Positions 41,399 through 53,663 of a stretch of 64,000 bases of DNA are shown piece after piece. The position numbers and the translations under genes are program-made. Below the pieces are notes generated by a model, which saw only the letters and a program-made list of their open reading frames with translations, was not told the DNA's origin and searched no databases. This DNA comes from Ferrovum sp. (GTDB lineage: Bacteria; Pseudomonadota; Gammaproteobacteria; Burkholderiales; Ferrovaceae), in the NCBI GenBank assembly GCA_010435995.1, contig JAAGNR010000070.1, positions 1 to 64,000 of the forward strand. Direction: 5' to 3'. Positions within the stretch are counted from its first letter, which is position 1. Every line of letters begins with the position of its first letter.

Positions 41399-41974
41399 TC
41401 AAAACTGGCAAACGCCGCCGCCATTGCCACCCGTCTGGTTCTGGATCAAGAGCGTCTTGCCCCCATTGACCGGCATCACCAACAAATTGGTCGTCGTATT
41501 GTTCGGCGGCACAGCAGCGGTTCCAGACGAACCGGCTGCCATATACCCGGTAGTGGTCAGAACCAGCGGATAGGTCCCTGTGGGGTTATAGGTCAGAGGC
41601 GTTCCTGGCGCCATCGTGCCGCTGATGATCGTTACCGTATCGGTTGGAGCTGGATTTGTTCCGGGTGTACTATACTGGCGCGTCAGACGGGACAGGGTCC
41701 AGGTATTGTGGGTGAAATCCAGCACCCCCATAATCGACAGGTCAAAGCCAGAACCCGTCGTGGTCCCAGCTATAGCCAACTGCTGCAGAACCGCATTATC
41801 TCCAGCGGCCAACACCCGATTCACCTGAATGCCACAACTGCCCGAGGTAGGCAGGGCCGTGGCATTGGCCGAGGGCACCCCGGCGACTTGAAGTACGCAT
41901 ACGCCCAACGCCACGGTCATCCACCGTGCCATGGATCCCCGACGCTTCCCCTGTTCTTTAGTATTTATCATCAT
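41399..41974 (-). CDS. Secreted protein of unknown family, paralog B
   Basis: GGAGG RBS; signal peptide; LPTSGSCGIQVNRVLAAGD...MPVNGGKTLLIQNQTGGNGGGVCQF*; clear paralog of 40762-41352. Confidence 0.82.
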   Translation of the reverse strand: MMINTKEQGKRRGSMARWMTVALGVCVLQVAGVPSANATALPTSGSCGIQVNRVLAAGDNAVLQQLAIAGTTTGSGFDLSIMGVLDFTHNTWTLSRLTRQYSTPGTNPAPTDTVTIISGTMAPGTPLTYNPTGTYPLVLTTTGYMAAGSSGTAAVPPNNTTTNLLVMPVNGGKTLLIQNQTGGNGGGVCQF

Positions 41975-42216
41975 TGACCTCCACAATCAGTCGAATGCAA
42001 CCGCAAGAAACCATCCCCTGTGTGCCTGTATTACCATGCCCAGCACTTGACTGAAGCATAGCAATTTCAGATACCGTATCCAACTCCCAAATGGGATAGA
42101 AAGCCCCGATTTTTAAATGCGGAAGATAATGCTTGGAGGAAAGCGCAGAGAATGACGGAATTTCCCGACGTAAAGCCCATGTCCCTAAGACCTGTTCGGG
42201 CAAGTCCGGTTTGTGG

Positions 42217-42882
42217 TCACACAGAGAGAAAATTGATCGGCATGACGCCGTATCGTTGGCGGTAGGCTTGTAACCGCTGGAGTGTTGCGGCTTGCGATGA
42301 ATCCTGGGCCAAGTGGGCCACCAAATGATCGAGGGTGGCCACACTGCATACAGGAAGACCCCATTGCCGTGTCACTTCCTGAGTAGCAGAGAGTTCCGTC
42401 TGACCTCGTTCCATCCGGTCCAACGCGATGACTACTCCTGCAGGAATGGCCTGAACCTGTGTCAGCAAGGCCACGGATTCGCGCACTGAGGTCCCGGCTG
42501 AAATCACATCATCGATGATGAGCACCCGTTGTCCTGCAGGGTCGGCACCCACCAGCACGCCCCCTTCACCATGGTCTTTGGCCTCCTTACGATTGTAGGC
42601 AAAGGGCACATCCCGCCCCCGTCGCGCCAGCGTCATGGCGATTCCTGCCACCAGGGGAATGCCCTTGTAGGCTGGGCCAAACAGCAGATCAAAAGATGGG
42701 GCCTGAGCCAGAATGGCCGCGGCATAAAACTCACAGAGGGCTTCCAAAGCAGCGCCCGTATTGAACAGCCCTGCATTGAAAAAATACGGGGACAACCGCC
42801 CCGCCTTGGTCTTGAACTCGCCAAAGCGAATCACTTGCCGTTCCACCGCAAAGGCTACAAATCGTTGCGCAAAATCACTCAT
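42217..42882 (-). CDS. pyrE: Orotate phosphoribosyltransferase
   Basis: FGEFKTKAGRLSPYFFNAG, FGPAYKGIPL, VLIIDDVISAGTSVRES. Confidence 0.96.
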   Translation of the reverse strand: MSDFAQRFVAFAVERQVIRFGEFKTKAGRLSPYFFNAGLFNTGAALEALCEFYAAAILAQAPSFDLLFGPAYKGIPLVAGIAMTLARRGRDVPFAYNRKEAKDHGEGGVLVGADPAGQRVLIIDDVISAGTSVRESVALLTQVQAIPAGVVIALDRMERGQTELSATQEVTRQWGLPVCSVATLDHLVAHLAQDSSQAATLQRLQAYRQRYGVMPINFLSV

Positions 42883-42919
42883 TTTTCATCTCTCTCGGGT
42901 CACACACCAACCCACTGAA

Positions 42920-44185
42920 TTAAACAATAACGTTCGTCTCGATCGCTGGGGGTTCCAAGCCGCGAATAGACCCACGGAGGAACCAGAGTAACCATAGCCC
43001 TGGCAAAGCCATTAGCGTCGCCACCAGAAAATATACTTCCCAGCCAGCCCGTTGCGCCAGCATCCCGGCAAACGGACCGATCAACACACGCCCCAATGCC
43101 GCCAACGCCGAGAGCAGAGCAAACTGGCTGGCGCTATAACGCGCGCTGCAAAGGCTCATCAGCAATGCTGCAAAAGCGCTGGTGCCCATGCCACTGGTAA
43201 AGTTCTCCAGAAACACCGCACCCACCATGCCGTAGAAATGATGCCCCCAAGCCGCCAATCCTATAAAGGACAACGTTGCCAAACCCTGAATCCAGGCAAA
43301 ACGCCAGAGGCTGCGAAACAATCCCCAGCGCAACATGAGCGCCCCTCCGACAAAACTTCCGGCAATGGTAGCCCCTAATCCGACCCCTTTATTTACCATA
43401 CCCACCTGCACCAGATCAAACCCCAGTCCACGCAACAGGAAAACGCTGGACAGCGCAAAGGCCAAGGCATCCCCCAATTTATACAACACCACCAGGGCCA
43501 GCAACGGTAAGGCTCCTGAACGCAGAAAAAAATCGCGCCACGGCCCCGTAAAGGTTTCCTGCCAGGAATGGCCCTGCACAGACGACGGGCGCTCGGGTTC
43601 CTCACCCCATAAGGTACCCACAATCCCGACCCCCATGGCCAATGCCATGACATCATAAGTCGTCACCCACCCCCAGGCAGCAGCCATGCCCAAGGCCACA
43701 GCGCCGGCGCAGAGCATAGCCAGTCGATAGCCCAGCATGGCACTGCTGGCCCCCAAGCCGCGTACTGCAGGGGCTAATAGGTCGGTGCGATAGGCATCTA
43801 TCACGATGTCCTGCGTCGCCGAAGCACAGGCCAGCAGCAGCGCCCAAAAGGCGATGGACTCACTCGGACGGGCGCTATCGGCATGCCCCAGCATCCAGAT
43901 CAATAACAGGGTCACCCCCTGAGTCACCAGCATCCAACCACGGCGGCGGCCCAAAAAAGGCCAGCTCCAGCGATCCAGCACGGGAGCCCAAAGAAACTTC
44001 AAGGTATAGGGCAACCCTGCCAGAGTAATCCAGCCGATCTGGTCCAAGGCCACTCCGGCAGTCGTCATGCGCGCTTGTAAGGTGGCACCGCTCAGGGACA
44101 AGGGCAATCCGGAAGAAAATCCCAGCAGCAAAACCACGACCAATGCGCGAAAATTATCCCTAGTCAGCCCCCCGCGCCCCGTCAC
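42920..44185 (-). CDS. AmpG-like MFS transporter
   Basis: GFSSGLPLSLSGATLQARMTTAGVALDQIGW, LKFLWAPVLDR, ATQDIVIDAYRTDLL. Confidence 0.87.
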   Translation of the reverse strand: MTGRGGLTRDNFRALVVVLLLGFSSGLPLSLSGATLQARMTTAGVALDQIGWITLAGLPYTLKFLWAPVLDRWSWPFLGRRRGWMLVTQGVTLLLIWMLGHADSARPSESIAFWALLLACASATQDIVIDAYRTDLLAPAVRGLGASSAMLGYRLAMLCAGAVALGMAAAWGWVTTYDVMALAMGVGIVGTLWGEEPERPSSVQGHSWQETFTGPWRDFFLRSGALPLLALVVLYKLGDALAFALSSVFLLRGLGFDLVQVGMVNKGVGLGATIAGSFVGGALMLRWGLFRSLWRFAWIQGLATLSFIGLAAWGHHFYGMVGAVFLENFTSGMGTSAFAALLMSLCSARYSASQFALLSALAALGRVLIGPFAGMLAQRAGWEVYFLVATLMALPGLWLLWFLRGSIRGLEPPAIETNVIV

Positions 44186-44210
44186 ACACTCCCCCCTAGT
44201 CGCCTATTCC

Positions 44211-44807
44211 TCATACTGCGGAACGTATGCGGTAATAAGCCAGACTCCCCAACAGATTGGGGAGGGTGTGGACCACACGCCCCGCCGGATTCATCACCCG
44301 CCGTTCTATCACCTGAACACCCATGCGGGCACACAGTGCCTCAAAATCCTGCAGCGTACAGAGGTGCACATTGGGGGTGTCATACCACTCGTAAGGCATG
44401 TCTGGCGACTTGGGCATCATCCCGTTCAACACCTGCCAGCGGTGTTTCCAGTACCCAAAATTGGGGAAAGTGACAATGCCTTCCCGCCCCACACGCAACA
44501 TTTCACGTAAAATTTCTTCCGTGTTACGCATTGCCTGCAACGTCTGTGACAAGATCACCGTGTCAAAAGACCCAGCTGCAAACCCCGACAAACCAGACTC
44601 CAGATTCACTTGAAGCACCTGAATCCCCTGACGCAGGGCCGCCACCACCCGCTCGGGCACAATCTCTATGCCATAGCCCGTTGCTCTCCGGGTACGCTGC
44701 AAATGGGCCAGGAGCTGACCATCACCACAACCCAGATCCAGCACCCGGCTTTCCAGGCGAATACCTTGGGCAATCAATTCATGATCAGCACGGATCATGG
44801 GGCGCAC
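44211..44807 (-). CDS. metW: Methionine biosynthesis protein MetW
   Basis: [32 protein letters not shown]; adjacent to metX. Confidence 0.93.
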   Translation of the reverse strand: MRPMIRADHELIAQGIRLESRVLDLGCGDGQLLAHLQRTRRATGYGIEIVPERVVAALRQGIQVLQVNLESGLSGFAAGSFDTVILSQTLQAMRNTEEILREMLRVGREGIVTFPNFGYWKHRWQVLNGMMPKSPDMPYEWYDTPNVHLCTLQDFEALCARMGVQVIERRVMNPAGRVVHTLPNLLGSLAYYRIRSAV

Positions 44808-45946
44808 TCCTGGGCAACGCGCTCCAGATAGGCACTCATCACGGAAAAATAATCATGGTTTTCCATCAAGAACGCATCATGTCCTTGATTGGACTCGATT
44901 TCCGCATAGCTCACCGGCACCCGATTGGCCAGCAACCCTTGAACGATTTCCTGCGAGCGGGCCGGCGAAAACCGCCAGTCCGTGGTGAACGACAGCACCA
45001 GATACTGGGCGGTGACTCCGGCCAAAGCCGCTGCCAGATTTCCTCCCGTTTGGCGTGCCGGATCGAAGTAATCCAGGGCTTTAGTCATGATCAGGTAAGT
45101 GTTGGCATCAAAGCGTTCAGAAAACTTCTTCCCCTGATAACGCAGGTAGGATTCGATTTCAAATTCCACCTCCAGAGAAAAGTGTGGCGCCCCCCCCAGC
45201 AATTCCCGACCAAACTTTGCCATCATGGCATCGTCGCTGAGATAGGTGATATGGCCCAGCATACGCGCCAGTCGCAGACCACGCTCAGGAACCACACCAT
45301 GGGCATAAAAATCGCCCCCATGAAAATCCGGGTCCGTAGTGATGGCCTGACGCGCCACCTCATTAAAGCCGATGTTCTGGGCAGACAGACTGGGCGCAGC
45401 GGCAATCACCAAGGCATGGCGCAAGCGATGGGGGTAACTTATGCTCCACTGCAATGCCTGCATGCCACCAAGACTTCCTCCCATCACCGCAGCAAAACAG
45501 TCGATCCCCAAGTGGTCTGCCAAACGCGCCTGGGTTTTCACCCAGTCTTCCACCGTGACAAAGGGAAAGTGTGAACCATAGGGCCGACCCGTGGCCGGAT
45601 TCACGCTGGAGGGGCCGGTAGATCCATGACAGCCGCCCAGATTGTTGACGCCCACCACAAAAAACCGCTCGGTATCCAGCGGTTTTCCCGGCCCCACCAT
45701 GTTATCCCACCACCCCACGGCACGCGGGTCTTCCGCATAATGACCGGCCACATGATGGCTGCCTGAAAGCGCATGACAGATCAGAATGGCGTTGCTTTTA
45801 TGGGCATTGAGCGTGCCATAGGTTTCATATACCAGTTGATAGTCATGCAACATCACTCCGGAAGCCAGGGTCAGGGGCTCGGCGAAACGAACCACCTGGG
45901 GAAATACGGTTCCCACGGACCGCGTTTCTTTATCCTCTGTCGTCAC
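44795..45946 (-). CDS. metX: Homoserine O-acyltransferase (MetX family)
   Basis: [45 protein letters not shown]. Confidence 0.94.
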   Translation of the reverse strand: MTTEDKETRSVGTVFPQVVRFAEPLTLASGVMLHDYQLVYETYGTLNAHKSNAILICHALSGSHHVAGHYAEDPRAVGWWDNMVGPGKPLDTERFFVVGVNNLGGCHGSTGPSSVNPATGRPYGSHFPFVTVEDWVKTQARLADHLGIDCFAAVMGGSLGGMQALQWSISYPHRLRHALVIAAAPSLSAQNIGFNEVARQAITTDPDFHGGDFYAHGVVPERGLRLARMLGHITYLSDDAMMAKFGRELLGGAPHFSLEVEFEIESYLRYQGKKFSERFDANTYLIMTKALDYFDPARQTGGNLAAALAGVTAQYLVLSFTTDWRFSPARSQEIVQGLLANRVPVSYAEIESNQGHDAFLMENHDYFSVMSAYLERVAQECAP

Positions 45947-45955
45947 AACGACTCC

Positions 45956-47392
45956 TCAGACCGCCGCCAGCTTGCGCCGCAACAGTTCATTCAACTGGGC
46001 AGGATTGGCACGCCCACCGGTGGCCTTCATGGCCCGACCGACAAAAAACCCAAAAACCTTTTCTTTGCCCCCGCGAAATTCAGCCACCTGCTCGGGATGT
46101 TGGACCATCAACTCGTCGATGACTCCTTCAAGCGCCGCCAGATCAGACATTTGCGACAACCCCTGCGCGGCGATAATAGCATCGGCCACCCCCCCTTCGC
46201 GCCAGAGAATATCAAACACTTCCTTGGCCAACTTGCCGGACAGGGTTCCATCCTGCACACGCGCCAATAAACCCGCCAATTGACTTGAAGATACTGGACT
46301 GACGGCCACTTCCAACCCTTCCCGTTTCAAAGCCGCAGCCAGTTCCCCAGTGACCCAATTGGCACACAGTTTGGGATCGACCGCCCCTTCTTTCAGCAGA
46401 GCCAGATAGTACTCAGCCCACGCCCGTGAGGCGGTTAACAGTCCGGCATCGTAAGCAGACAAACCTAGGGTGTGTTGCAAGCGTTGGGACAACGCTTCCG
46501 GCAATTCCGGCAACGCCGCCCGCTCGCTCTCTATCCAGGACGCATCCACGCAGAGCGGCAACAGGTCGGGATCAGGAAAATAGCGATAATCCTGGGCATC
46601 TTCCTTGGAACGCATGGAACGGGTCTCATCCCGATCGGGATCGTACAGACGGGTTTCCTGAATCACCCGCCCCCCCCCTTCCAGCAATTCGACCTGACGG
46701 GCGAACTCAAATTGAATCGCCCGTTCAAGAAAACGAAACGAATTGAGGTTCTTGATCTCACAGCGCGTGCCCAGAGCGGTCTGCCCCTGGGGACGCACGG
46801 ACACATTGGCATCACAGCGAAATGACCCTTCCTGCATATTGCCGTCGCAAATCCCGATCCAGGTCACCAACCGATGAAGCATCCGGGCATACGCCACCGC
46901 TTCCGCCGCACTGCGCATCACCGGTTCGGTGACAATTTCCAGCAATGGGGTCCCTGCCCGGTTGAGGTCAATACCAGAACGACCATGAAAATCTTCATGC
47001 AGCGATTTCCCTGCATCTTCTTCCAGATGGGCGCGGGTCAATTGCACCGAGTGGCGCACGCCCTCCACCTCGATCTCCAGTGCCCCCCCCTGAACGATGG
47101 GCAACTCAAACTGGCTGATCTGGTAGCCCTTGGGCAAATCCGGATAGAAATAATTCTTGCGAGCAAACCAGGACCGTGGCGCAATATTCGCGCCCACGGC
47201 CAAACCAAAACGAATGGCACAGGCTACGGCTTGCCGGTTAGGCACCGGCAGCACTCCTGGCAACGCCAGATCTACTTCATTGGCCTGCTGGTTGGGAGGC
47301 GCTCCGAAGGCCGTCGCCGAGCCGGAAAACATTTTTGACACGGTTGCCAACTGTACATGGGTTTCCAGCCCAATCACCATTTCCCAATTCAT
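45956..47392 (-). CDS. gatB: Asp/Glu-tRNA amidotransferase subunit B
   Basis: [39 protein letters not shown]. Confidence 0.96.
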   Translation of the reverse strand: MNWEMVIGLETHVQLATVSKMFSGSATAFGAPPNQQANEVDLALPGVLPVPNRQAVACAIRFGLAVGANIAPRSWFARKNYFYPDLPKGYQISQFELPIVQGGALEIEVEGVRHSVQLTRAHLEEDAGKSLHEDFHGRSGIDLNRAGTPLLEIVTEPVMRSAAEAVAYARMLHRLVTWIGICDGNMQEGSFRCDANVSVRPQGQTALGTRCEIKNLNSFRFLERAIQFEFARQVELLEGGGRVIQETRLYDPDRDETRSMRSKEDAQDYRYFPDPDLLPLCVDASWIESERAALPELPEALSQRLQHTLGLSAYDAGLLTASRAWAEYYLALLKEGAVDPKLCANWVTGELAAALKREGLEVAVSPVSSSQLAGLLARVQDGTLSGKLAKEVFDILWREGGVADAIIAAQGLSQMSDLAALEGVIDELMVQHPEQVAEFRGGKEKVFGFFVGRAMKATGGRANPAQLNELLRRKLAAV

Positions 47393-48867
47393 ACCCTTTC
47401 TCCTGCCGCAGCGTATACCGGAACTCGGCGATGCCAGTCTGTGACCTGCTGATAACGGTGCGCCACCGCCAACAATCGTGCTTCTCCAAAATGAGGGCCA
47501 ATCAATTGCAATCCCAACGGCAGGCCTTGGGCCCCAAAACCCGCAGGAATGGACATGGCTGGCAACCCAGCCAGATTGACGCCAATGGTAAAAATATCCG
47601 ACAGATACATCTGCACCGGATCTTCAGTTTTGGCTCCAAAAGGAAAAGCGGGGGTCGGGGTCGTGGGCCCCATGATGACATCACACTGCTCAAATGCCTG
47701 GAGAAAATCCTGCTGTATCAAGCGCCGTACTCGCTGAGCCTGAAGGTAGTAAGCATCATAGTAACCTTGGGATAATACATAGGCCCCCGTGAGAATACGA
47801 CGCTTGACCTCAGCGCCAAAGCCCTCGGCCCGACTGCGCCCGATCATCTCCTGCAAATCCCCATACTGCTGTGCACGCCAACCATAACGCACGCCATCAT
47901 AGCGAGACAGATTGCTCGATGCCTCAGCCGGAGCCAACACGTAGTACACCGGCACGGACAAATCGCTGTGAGGCAGATCGATGTCCACCCGTACGGCCCC
48001 CAAGCGTTCGTACTCGCGCAGCGCCTCCTCCATGGCCTGGGCGACATCCGCATCGACCCCAGAACCAAAATATTGACGGGGCAAACCGATCCGCAACCCC
48101 GTGAGGGGGCGCTCGAAATCCTGAAAGAAATCTTCCTCTGGACGCGCCACGGAAGTCGCATCGCGTTCGTCGTAATCGGCCATGATGCCCAAACCCCAGG
48201 CCAGATCGGCGGCACTGGGAGCCATCAGCCCCCCCTGATCGAGGCTGGAGGCATAGGCGATCATCCCGTAACGAGAAACTCTCCCATAAGTCGGTTTGAT
48301 CCCGCTCACCCCGCACAGCGCTGCGGGCTGGCGAATGGATCCTCCCGTATCCGAGGCCGTCGCCAGTGGGGCCAGCCGTGCCGCCACTGCTGCTGCCGAC
48401 CCCCCAGAACTGCCCCCGGGAACATGATCAAGACTCCAAGGATTGCGCACCTTGCCGTAAAACGAGGTCTCGTTACTTGACCCCATGGCAAATTCATCCA
48501 TATTGGTCTTACCCAAAATCACGCCACCCGCTTCATTGAAGCGGGTGATCACGTGGGCATCGTAGGGCGCCACAAAATTGGACAACATGCGTGAACCACA
48601 CGTGGTAAGCCACCCTGCCGTACAAAAAATATCCTTGTGCGCCACCGGAATCCCTGTCAGCGGACCCCCTTCTGCCCGCGCCAGACGTTGGTCTGCAGCC
48701 CGCGCCTGAATCAGACTGCGCTCCGGATCGAGGGTGATGAAGCAGCCCAAAGTCTCATTCTGATGATGCGCTCGCTCCAAGTAGGCCTGAGTCAATTCCA
48801 CACTGGAAAATTCCCGTGAACGCAGGCCGTCGGCAAGCTCACGCAATGAAGTACGATCAAGATTCAT
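47389..48867 (-). CDS. gatA: Asp/Glu-tRNA amidotransferase subunit A
   Basis: Amidase signature [57 protein letters not shown]. Confidence 0.96.
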   Translation of the reverse strand: MNLDRTSLRELADGLRSREFSSVELTQAYLERAHHQNETLGCFITLDPERSLIQARAADQRLARAEGGPLTGIPVAHKDIFCTAGWLTTCGSRMLSNFVAPYDAHVITRFNEAGGVILGKTNMDEFAMGSSNETSFYGKVRNPWSLDHVPGGSSGGSAAAVAARLAPLATASDTGGSIRQPAALCGVSGIKPTYGRVSRYGMIAYASSLDQGGLMAPSAADLAWGLGIMADYDERDATSVARPEEDFFQDFERPLTGLRIGLPRQYFGSGVDADVAQAMEEALREYERLGAVRVDIDLPHSDLSVPVYYVLAPAEASSNLSRYDGVRYGWRAQQYGDLQEMIGRSRAEGFGAEVKRRILTGAYVLSQGYYDAYYLQAQRVRRLIQQDFLQAFEQCDVIMGPTTPTPAFPFGAKTEDPVQMYLSDIFTIGVNLAGLPAMSIPAGFGAQGLPLGLQLIGPHFGEARLLAVAHRYQQVTDWHRRVPVYAAAGERV

Positions 48868-48875
48868 GACATTCC

Positions 48876-49181
48876 TTATTCGATGACTTTGGGGACCAGA
48901 TAGAGCCCTTTTTCCACTTCTGGCGCCAGTGACTGAAACAACTCCCGCTGGTTCTTGGCGGTGACTTCGTCGGCACGCAAGCGCACAGGCATGTCAAAAG
49001 CCTGGGCCAAGGGTTCCACCCCATGAGTATCCACGGCCTGAAGCTGATCGATCAACCCCAGAATGCTGTCAAATTGTTGCGGCAAAACGGCCAATTCCTG
49101 TTCTGTCAATTGAATACAGGCCAAGCGCGCCAATTGATGTAATGATGTTTCGTTTAAAGGGTCTGACAAGACGCCTCCCAT
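48876..49181 (-). CDS. gatC: Asp/Glu-tRNA amidotransferase subunit C
   Basis: [44 protein letters not shown]; start about 49181. Confidence 0.92.
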   Translation of the reverse strand: MGGVLSDPLNETSLHQLARLACIQLTEQELAVLPQQFDSILGLIDQLQAVDTHGVEPLAQAFDMPVRLRADEVTAKNQRELFQSLAPEVEKGLYLVPKVIE

Positions 49182-49202
49182 GCGTGGTAAGGAATGGTGT
49201 AA

Positions 49203-50291
<1,089 letters not shown>

Positions 50292-50316
50292 TGCCCCCCC
50301 GAAGACAGAGAATGGC

Positions 50317-51231
50317 ATGTCGCCACTAGAAACCCGCCCCCTCGATCTGTTTTCCCGAAGTGCATCACCATGGTTTCGGGGGATGGTTTATGCCCTGCTG
50401 GCCTTGGCCTGTATCGCCACCGACGCGCACTTTCATCGCCTGGAAATGCTGCGCCAAGCCCTAGAAGTCATGACGGTACCCATCCAGGAAGCTGCGGAAA
50501 TCCCCTCCTTGACCAAGCAAGTCATGGAACGACATTTTGATTCCCTCAGTCGATTGCAGGAAGAAAATACTACGCTGCGCCGACAACTTCTGTTACAAAC
50601 CGGCCAGGCACAACAAGCGACCCTTCTACTGCGCGATCTGAATCAAATGCGCGGCCTGCTTCAATTGCAGAGCAGCCCCCTTTTCCCCGCGCGGGTCAGC
50701 GCCATCATCAGCAGCGCACGCAACCCCTTCGTGCAGAAACTGCTGCTCGAGGGCGGAGAAAGCCAGCAGATCCATCTGGGCTCTCCGGTGCTGACGGAGC
50801 AGGGGTTGCTGGGGCAAATCACGCGGGTCTATCCCCTTTACAGCGAAGTCACCTTGGTCAGCAACCGCAACCTGACCATTCCCGTCGAAATCGAGCGCAC
50901 AGCTTTGCGCACCCTGGCCGTAGGCAGCGGGCACCAGGGCGAAATGACGTTACCTTACGTTCCCTCTGGATCCGACGTGCGTCCAGGAGACTTTCTGCTC
51001 ACTTCTGGCATCGATGGACTGTACCCCCGTGGCCTTACCGTAGCCACCGTCACCCAGGTGAATCGTAGCAAATCCTCAGCCTTTGCCGACATCACGGCCC
51101 GGTTGAACGCAGGAGTGGACTCTGCCCCCTTTGTCCTGGTTATGACACCGTCACCGGCAGCCCCGCTCATGGAAGAATCCCCAGCAGAAACCGGCAGCTC
51201 ACACCCTGTACCGACCCATAAAAAACCCTGA
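50317..51231 (+). CDS. mreC: Rod shape-determining protein MreC
   Basis: Position after mreB; ISSARNPFVQKLLLEGG, VLTEQGLLGQI, LLTSGIDGLYPRGL. Confidence 0.94.
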   Translation: MSPLETRPLDLFSRSASPWFRGMVYALLALACIATDAHFHRLEMLRQALEVMTVPIQEAAEIPSLTKQVMERHFDSLSRLQEENTTLRRQLLLQTGQAQQATLLLRDLNQMRGLLQLQSSPLFPARVSAIISSARNPFVQKLLLEGGESQQIHLGSPVLTEQGLLGQITRVYPLYSEVTLVSNRNLTIPVEIERTALRTLAVGSGHQGEMTLPYVPSGSDVRPGDFLLTSGIDGLYPRGLTVATVTQVNRSKSSAFADITARLNAGVDSAPFVLVMTPSPAAPLMEESPAETGSSHPVPTHKKP

Positions 51232-51232
51232 C

Positions 51233-51760
51233 ATGGATCCCATTGCCCCCAATCAGGCTGGTCCGGCGCTGCGTGCGCCCCATTCACTACGCTGGATTTT
51301 ATTCAGCTTTACCCTGAGCCTGGTATTCCTATTTTTCCCCTGGCACGGAACTGGACTGCTTCTCCGCCCTGATGTCACGGCCTTACTGGTGGTCTACTGG
51401 GGCGTTTTTGAACCCGTGCTCGTCGGCAATGGGACGATCTTTGTTCTTGGCCTATTGAGCGATACGGCCTCCAGTCATGTACTGGGAGTTCATGCCCTGA
51501 GCTATTCCCTGCTATTCACCCTGGTTCAATACTATCGCCCGCGCATTCTGTCCTTTTACCGCCTCAACCAGATGCTCCATGTGCTCATGCTTCTGATGGT
51601 CACACAGTTGACGGATGGAGTCGTTGAATGGGTTCTGGGCTATGCTTGGCCCGATTGGATCTGGTGGTTGCAACCCGCTATCGGCGCCTTGGGTTGGCTC
51701 TTTCTGCCCTCTCTTCTGGAACGATCTCCCCGTTCGGGGGATACCCCAAAGAGTTTGTGA
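51233..51760 (+). CDS. mreD: Rod shape-determining protein MreD
   Basis: Small multi-TM protein between mreC and mrdA. Confidence 0.9.
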   Translation: MDPIAPNQAGPALRAPHSLRWILFSFTLSLVFLFFPWHGTGLLLRPDVTALLVVYWGVFEPVLVGNGTIFVLGLLSDTASSHVLGVHALSYSLLFTLVQYYRPRILSFYRLNQMLHVLMLLMVTQLTDGVVEWVLGYAWPDWIWWLQPAIGALGWLFLPSLLERSPRSGDTPKSL

Positions 51761-51761
51761 C

Positions 51762-53663
51762 ATGACCGCCCCCCTCCGCAACCCCCATCAGGACCGCTGG
51801 AATTTTCGGCTGCGACTGCGCTTGATGTGGTGGGTGGTTGTGGTACTGACGGTCATCCTGCTTGGGCGTCTCGCCTGGTTGCAAATCGTGGCTCAGCGCT
51901 ACTACCATACCTTGGCTGAAGCCAACCGCATCTCGTTGGTACCCACCGTTCCCAATCGCGGTTTGATTCTCGACCGCAACGGTGTCCTACTGGCAGAGAA
52001 TCACTATGATTACGATCTGGAAATCAACCCCAGACTCTGCCCAGAGGTTACCCAAACCATTGACGGACTCACCGCATTGGTCACGATTACCTCATCTGAC
52101 CGCAAGTTGTTTCAAAAAATGCGCGATGAAACCCACGGACTGGCACCTGTCCCCATTCGGACCCATCTGACGGAGGATGAGGTGGCGCGTTTTTCCGTCA
52201 ATCGCTATCGTTTCCCCGGAGTAGACATCGAAGCGCGGCTCACACGATTTTACCCTCAGGGGACCCATGCCTCTCATCTGATTGGCTACATTGGCCGCAT
52301 TAATGAGGATGACCAAGACCGTCTGGAGGATGAAGACCTCAGCGACCAATACCGTGGCACCAATCATATCGGGAAACTGGGTATCGAGGGTCATTATGAA
52401 CAACTCCTCCACGGCACCCCAGGATTCGAACAGGTGGAAACCGATGCTGCCGGTCATGGGGTTCGGGTTTTGGCGCACACCCCCCCCGTATCTGGCAATG
52501 ACCTGTACCTGACCATCGATGCCCATCTGCAACAAGTGGCAGAGGACGCCTTCGGCACCAATCGGGGAGCCCTCGTTGCCATCGACCCCACCACCGGAGA
52601 AGTCCTGGCCTTTGTCAGCCAACCCGGGTTTGATCCCAACCTGTTTGTCGATGGTATCGATCAAGAGCACTGGAATGATCTCAATACTTCCCCCGATCAT
52701 CCCCTCAATAACCGCGCCTTGAGAGGCCAATACCCCCCCGGTTCCACGGTCAAACCCTTTATGGCCCTGGCGGCGCTGCAACTGAATATCCGCACCCCCG
52801 AGTATACCCTTGCTGATCCTGGTTACTTTGCCTTCCCCGGAAGCACTCATCATTACCGCGACTGGAAAGAAGGGGGGCACGGTATGGTGAACATGGCCCT
52901 ATCGATCATTCAATCCTGCGATACTTACTACTACAGCCTGGCCAATGAAATGGGGATCGATGCCCTGCATGATTTTTTTATCCAGTTTGGGTTCGGCCAA
53001 AAGAGTGGCATTGACCTGGACGGTGAAGCCTCTGGGCTGTACCCCTCCACCGCCTGGAAAAAAAAGAAATACCATCAGGATTGGTACGGAGGAGACACGG
53101 TGATCAGCGGTATTGGTCAAGGCTTTGTGCTGGCGACCCCTCTCCAATTGGCCGTGGCCACGGCCACGCTGGCCAATGGAGGACGACGTATGAAACCCCA
53201 TCTGGTCAAGGCCATTCGCAATACTGAAAATGGCCGGATCGATCCCGTGGCTCCTGAGGTGGTCCAGTCCATCTCGTTTCGCCCCCAGGACCTGGAAACC
53301 CTTCGATTGGCCATGGAGGGTGTCATGAAACCCGGAGGTACCGCCAGCCAAGCGGGAGCCGGAGCACCCTATGCCATTGCTGGAAAAACCGGAACGGCTC
53401 AAGTGGTGGCGGTTCGTCAGGGAGAAAAATATAATGCTGGGGCGTTGGCTGAACGCAACCGCGATCACGCCCTGTTCATCGCCTACGCCCCCACCGATCA
53501 TCCGCGCCTGGCCATCGCGGTTCTGGTGGAAAACGGGGGGCATGGTGGCGCCACTGCCGCGCCCATTGCGCGCCAGGTTTTCGATTATTACCTGCTGGGA
53601 AAAGTCCCTGCTCCCATCCAACCTACACGGAGCCCCCCTGCCGATGATGTTCCCCTCGATTAA
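51762..53663 (+). CDS. mrdA: Penicillin-binding protein 2
   Basis: NRGLILDRNGVLLAEN, PPGSTVKPFMALAAL, AGKTGTAQ. Confidence 0.95.
   Translation: MTAPLRNPHQDRWNFRLRLRLMWWVVVVLTVILLGRLAWLQIVAQRYYHTLAEANRISLVPTVPNRGLILDRNGVLLAENHYDYDLEINPRLCPEVTQTIDGLTALVTITSSDRKLFQKMRDETHGLAPVPIRTHLTEDEVARFSVNRYRFPGVDIEARLTRFYPQGTHASHLIGYIGRINEDDQDRLEDEDLSDQYRGTNHIGKLGIEGHYEQLLHGTPGFEQVETDAAGHGVRVLAHTPPVSGNDLYLTIDAHLQQVAEDAFGTNRGALVAIDPTTGEVLAFVSQPGFDPNLFVDGIDQEHWNDLNTSPDHPLNNRALRGQYPPGSTVKPFMALAALQLNIRTPEYTLADPGYFAFPGSTHHYRDWKEGGHGMVNMALSIIQSCDTYYYSLANEMGIDALHDFFIQFGFGQKSGIDLDGEASGLYPSTAWKKKKYHQDWYGGDTVISGIGQGFVLATPLQLAVATATLANGGRRMKPHLVKAIRNTENGRIDPVAPEVVQSISFRPQDLETLRLAMEGVMKPGGTASQAGAGAPYAIAGKTGTAQVVAVRQGEKYNAGALAERNRDHALFIAYAPTDHPRLAIAVLVENGGHGGATAAPIARQVFDYYLLGKVPAPIQPTRSPPADDVPLD

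Noticed and set aside
41958-42344. 128-aa minus-strand ORF overlapping the pyrE 3' end and the paralog B start
   Set aside because: Overlaps pyrE by about 128 bp, no good start or motif; may be chance, though 41975-42216 could be worth a small-ORF check.
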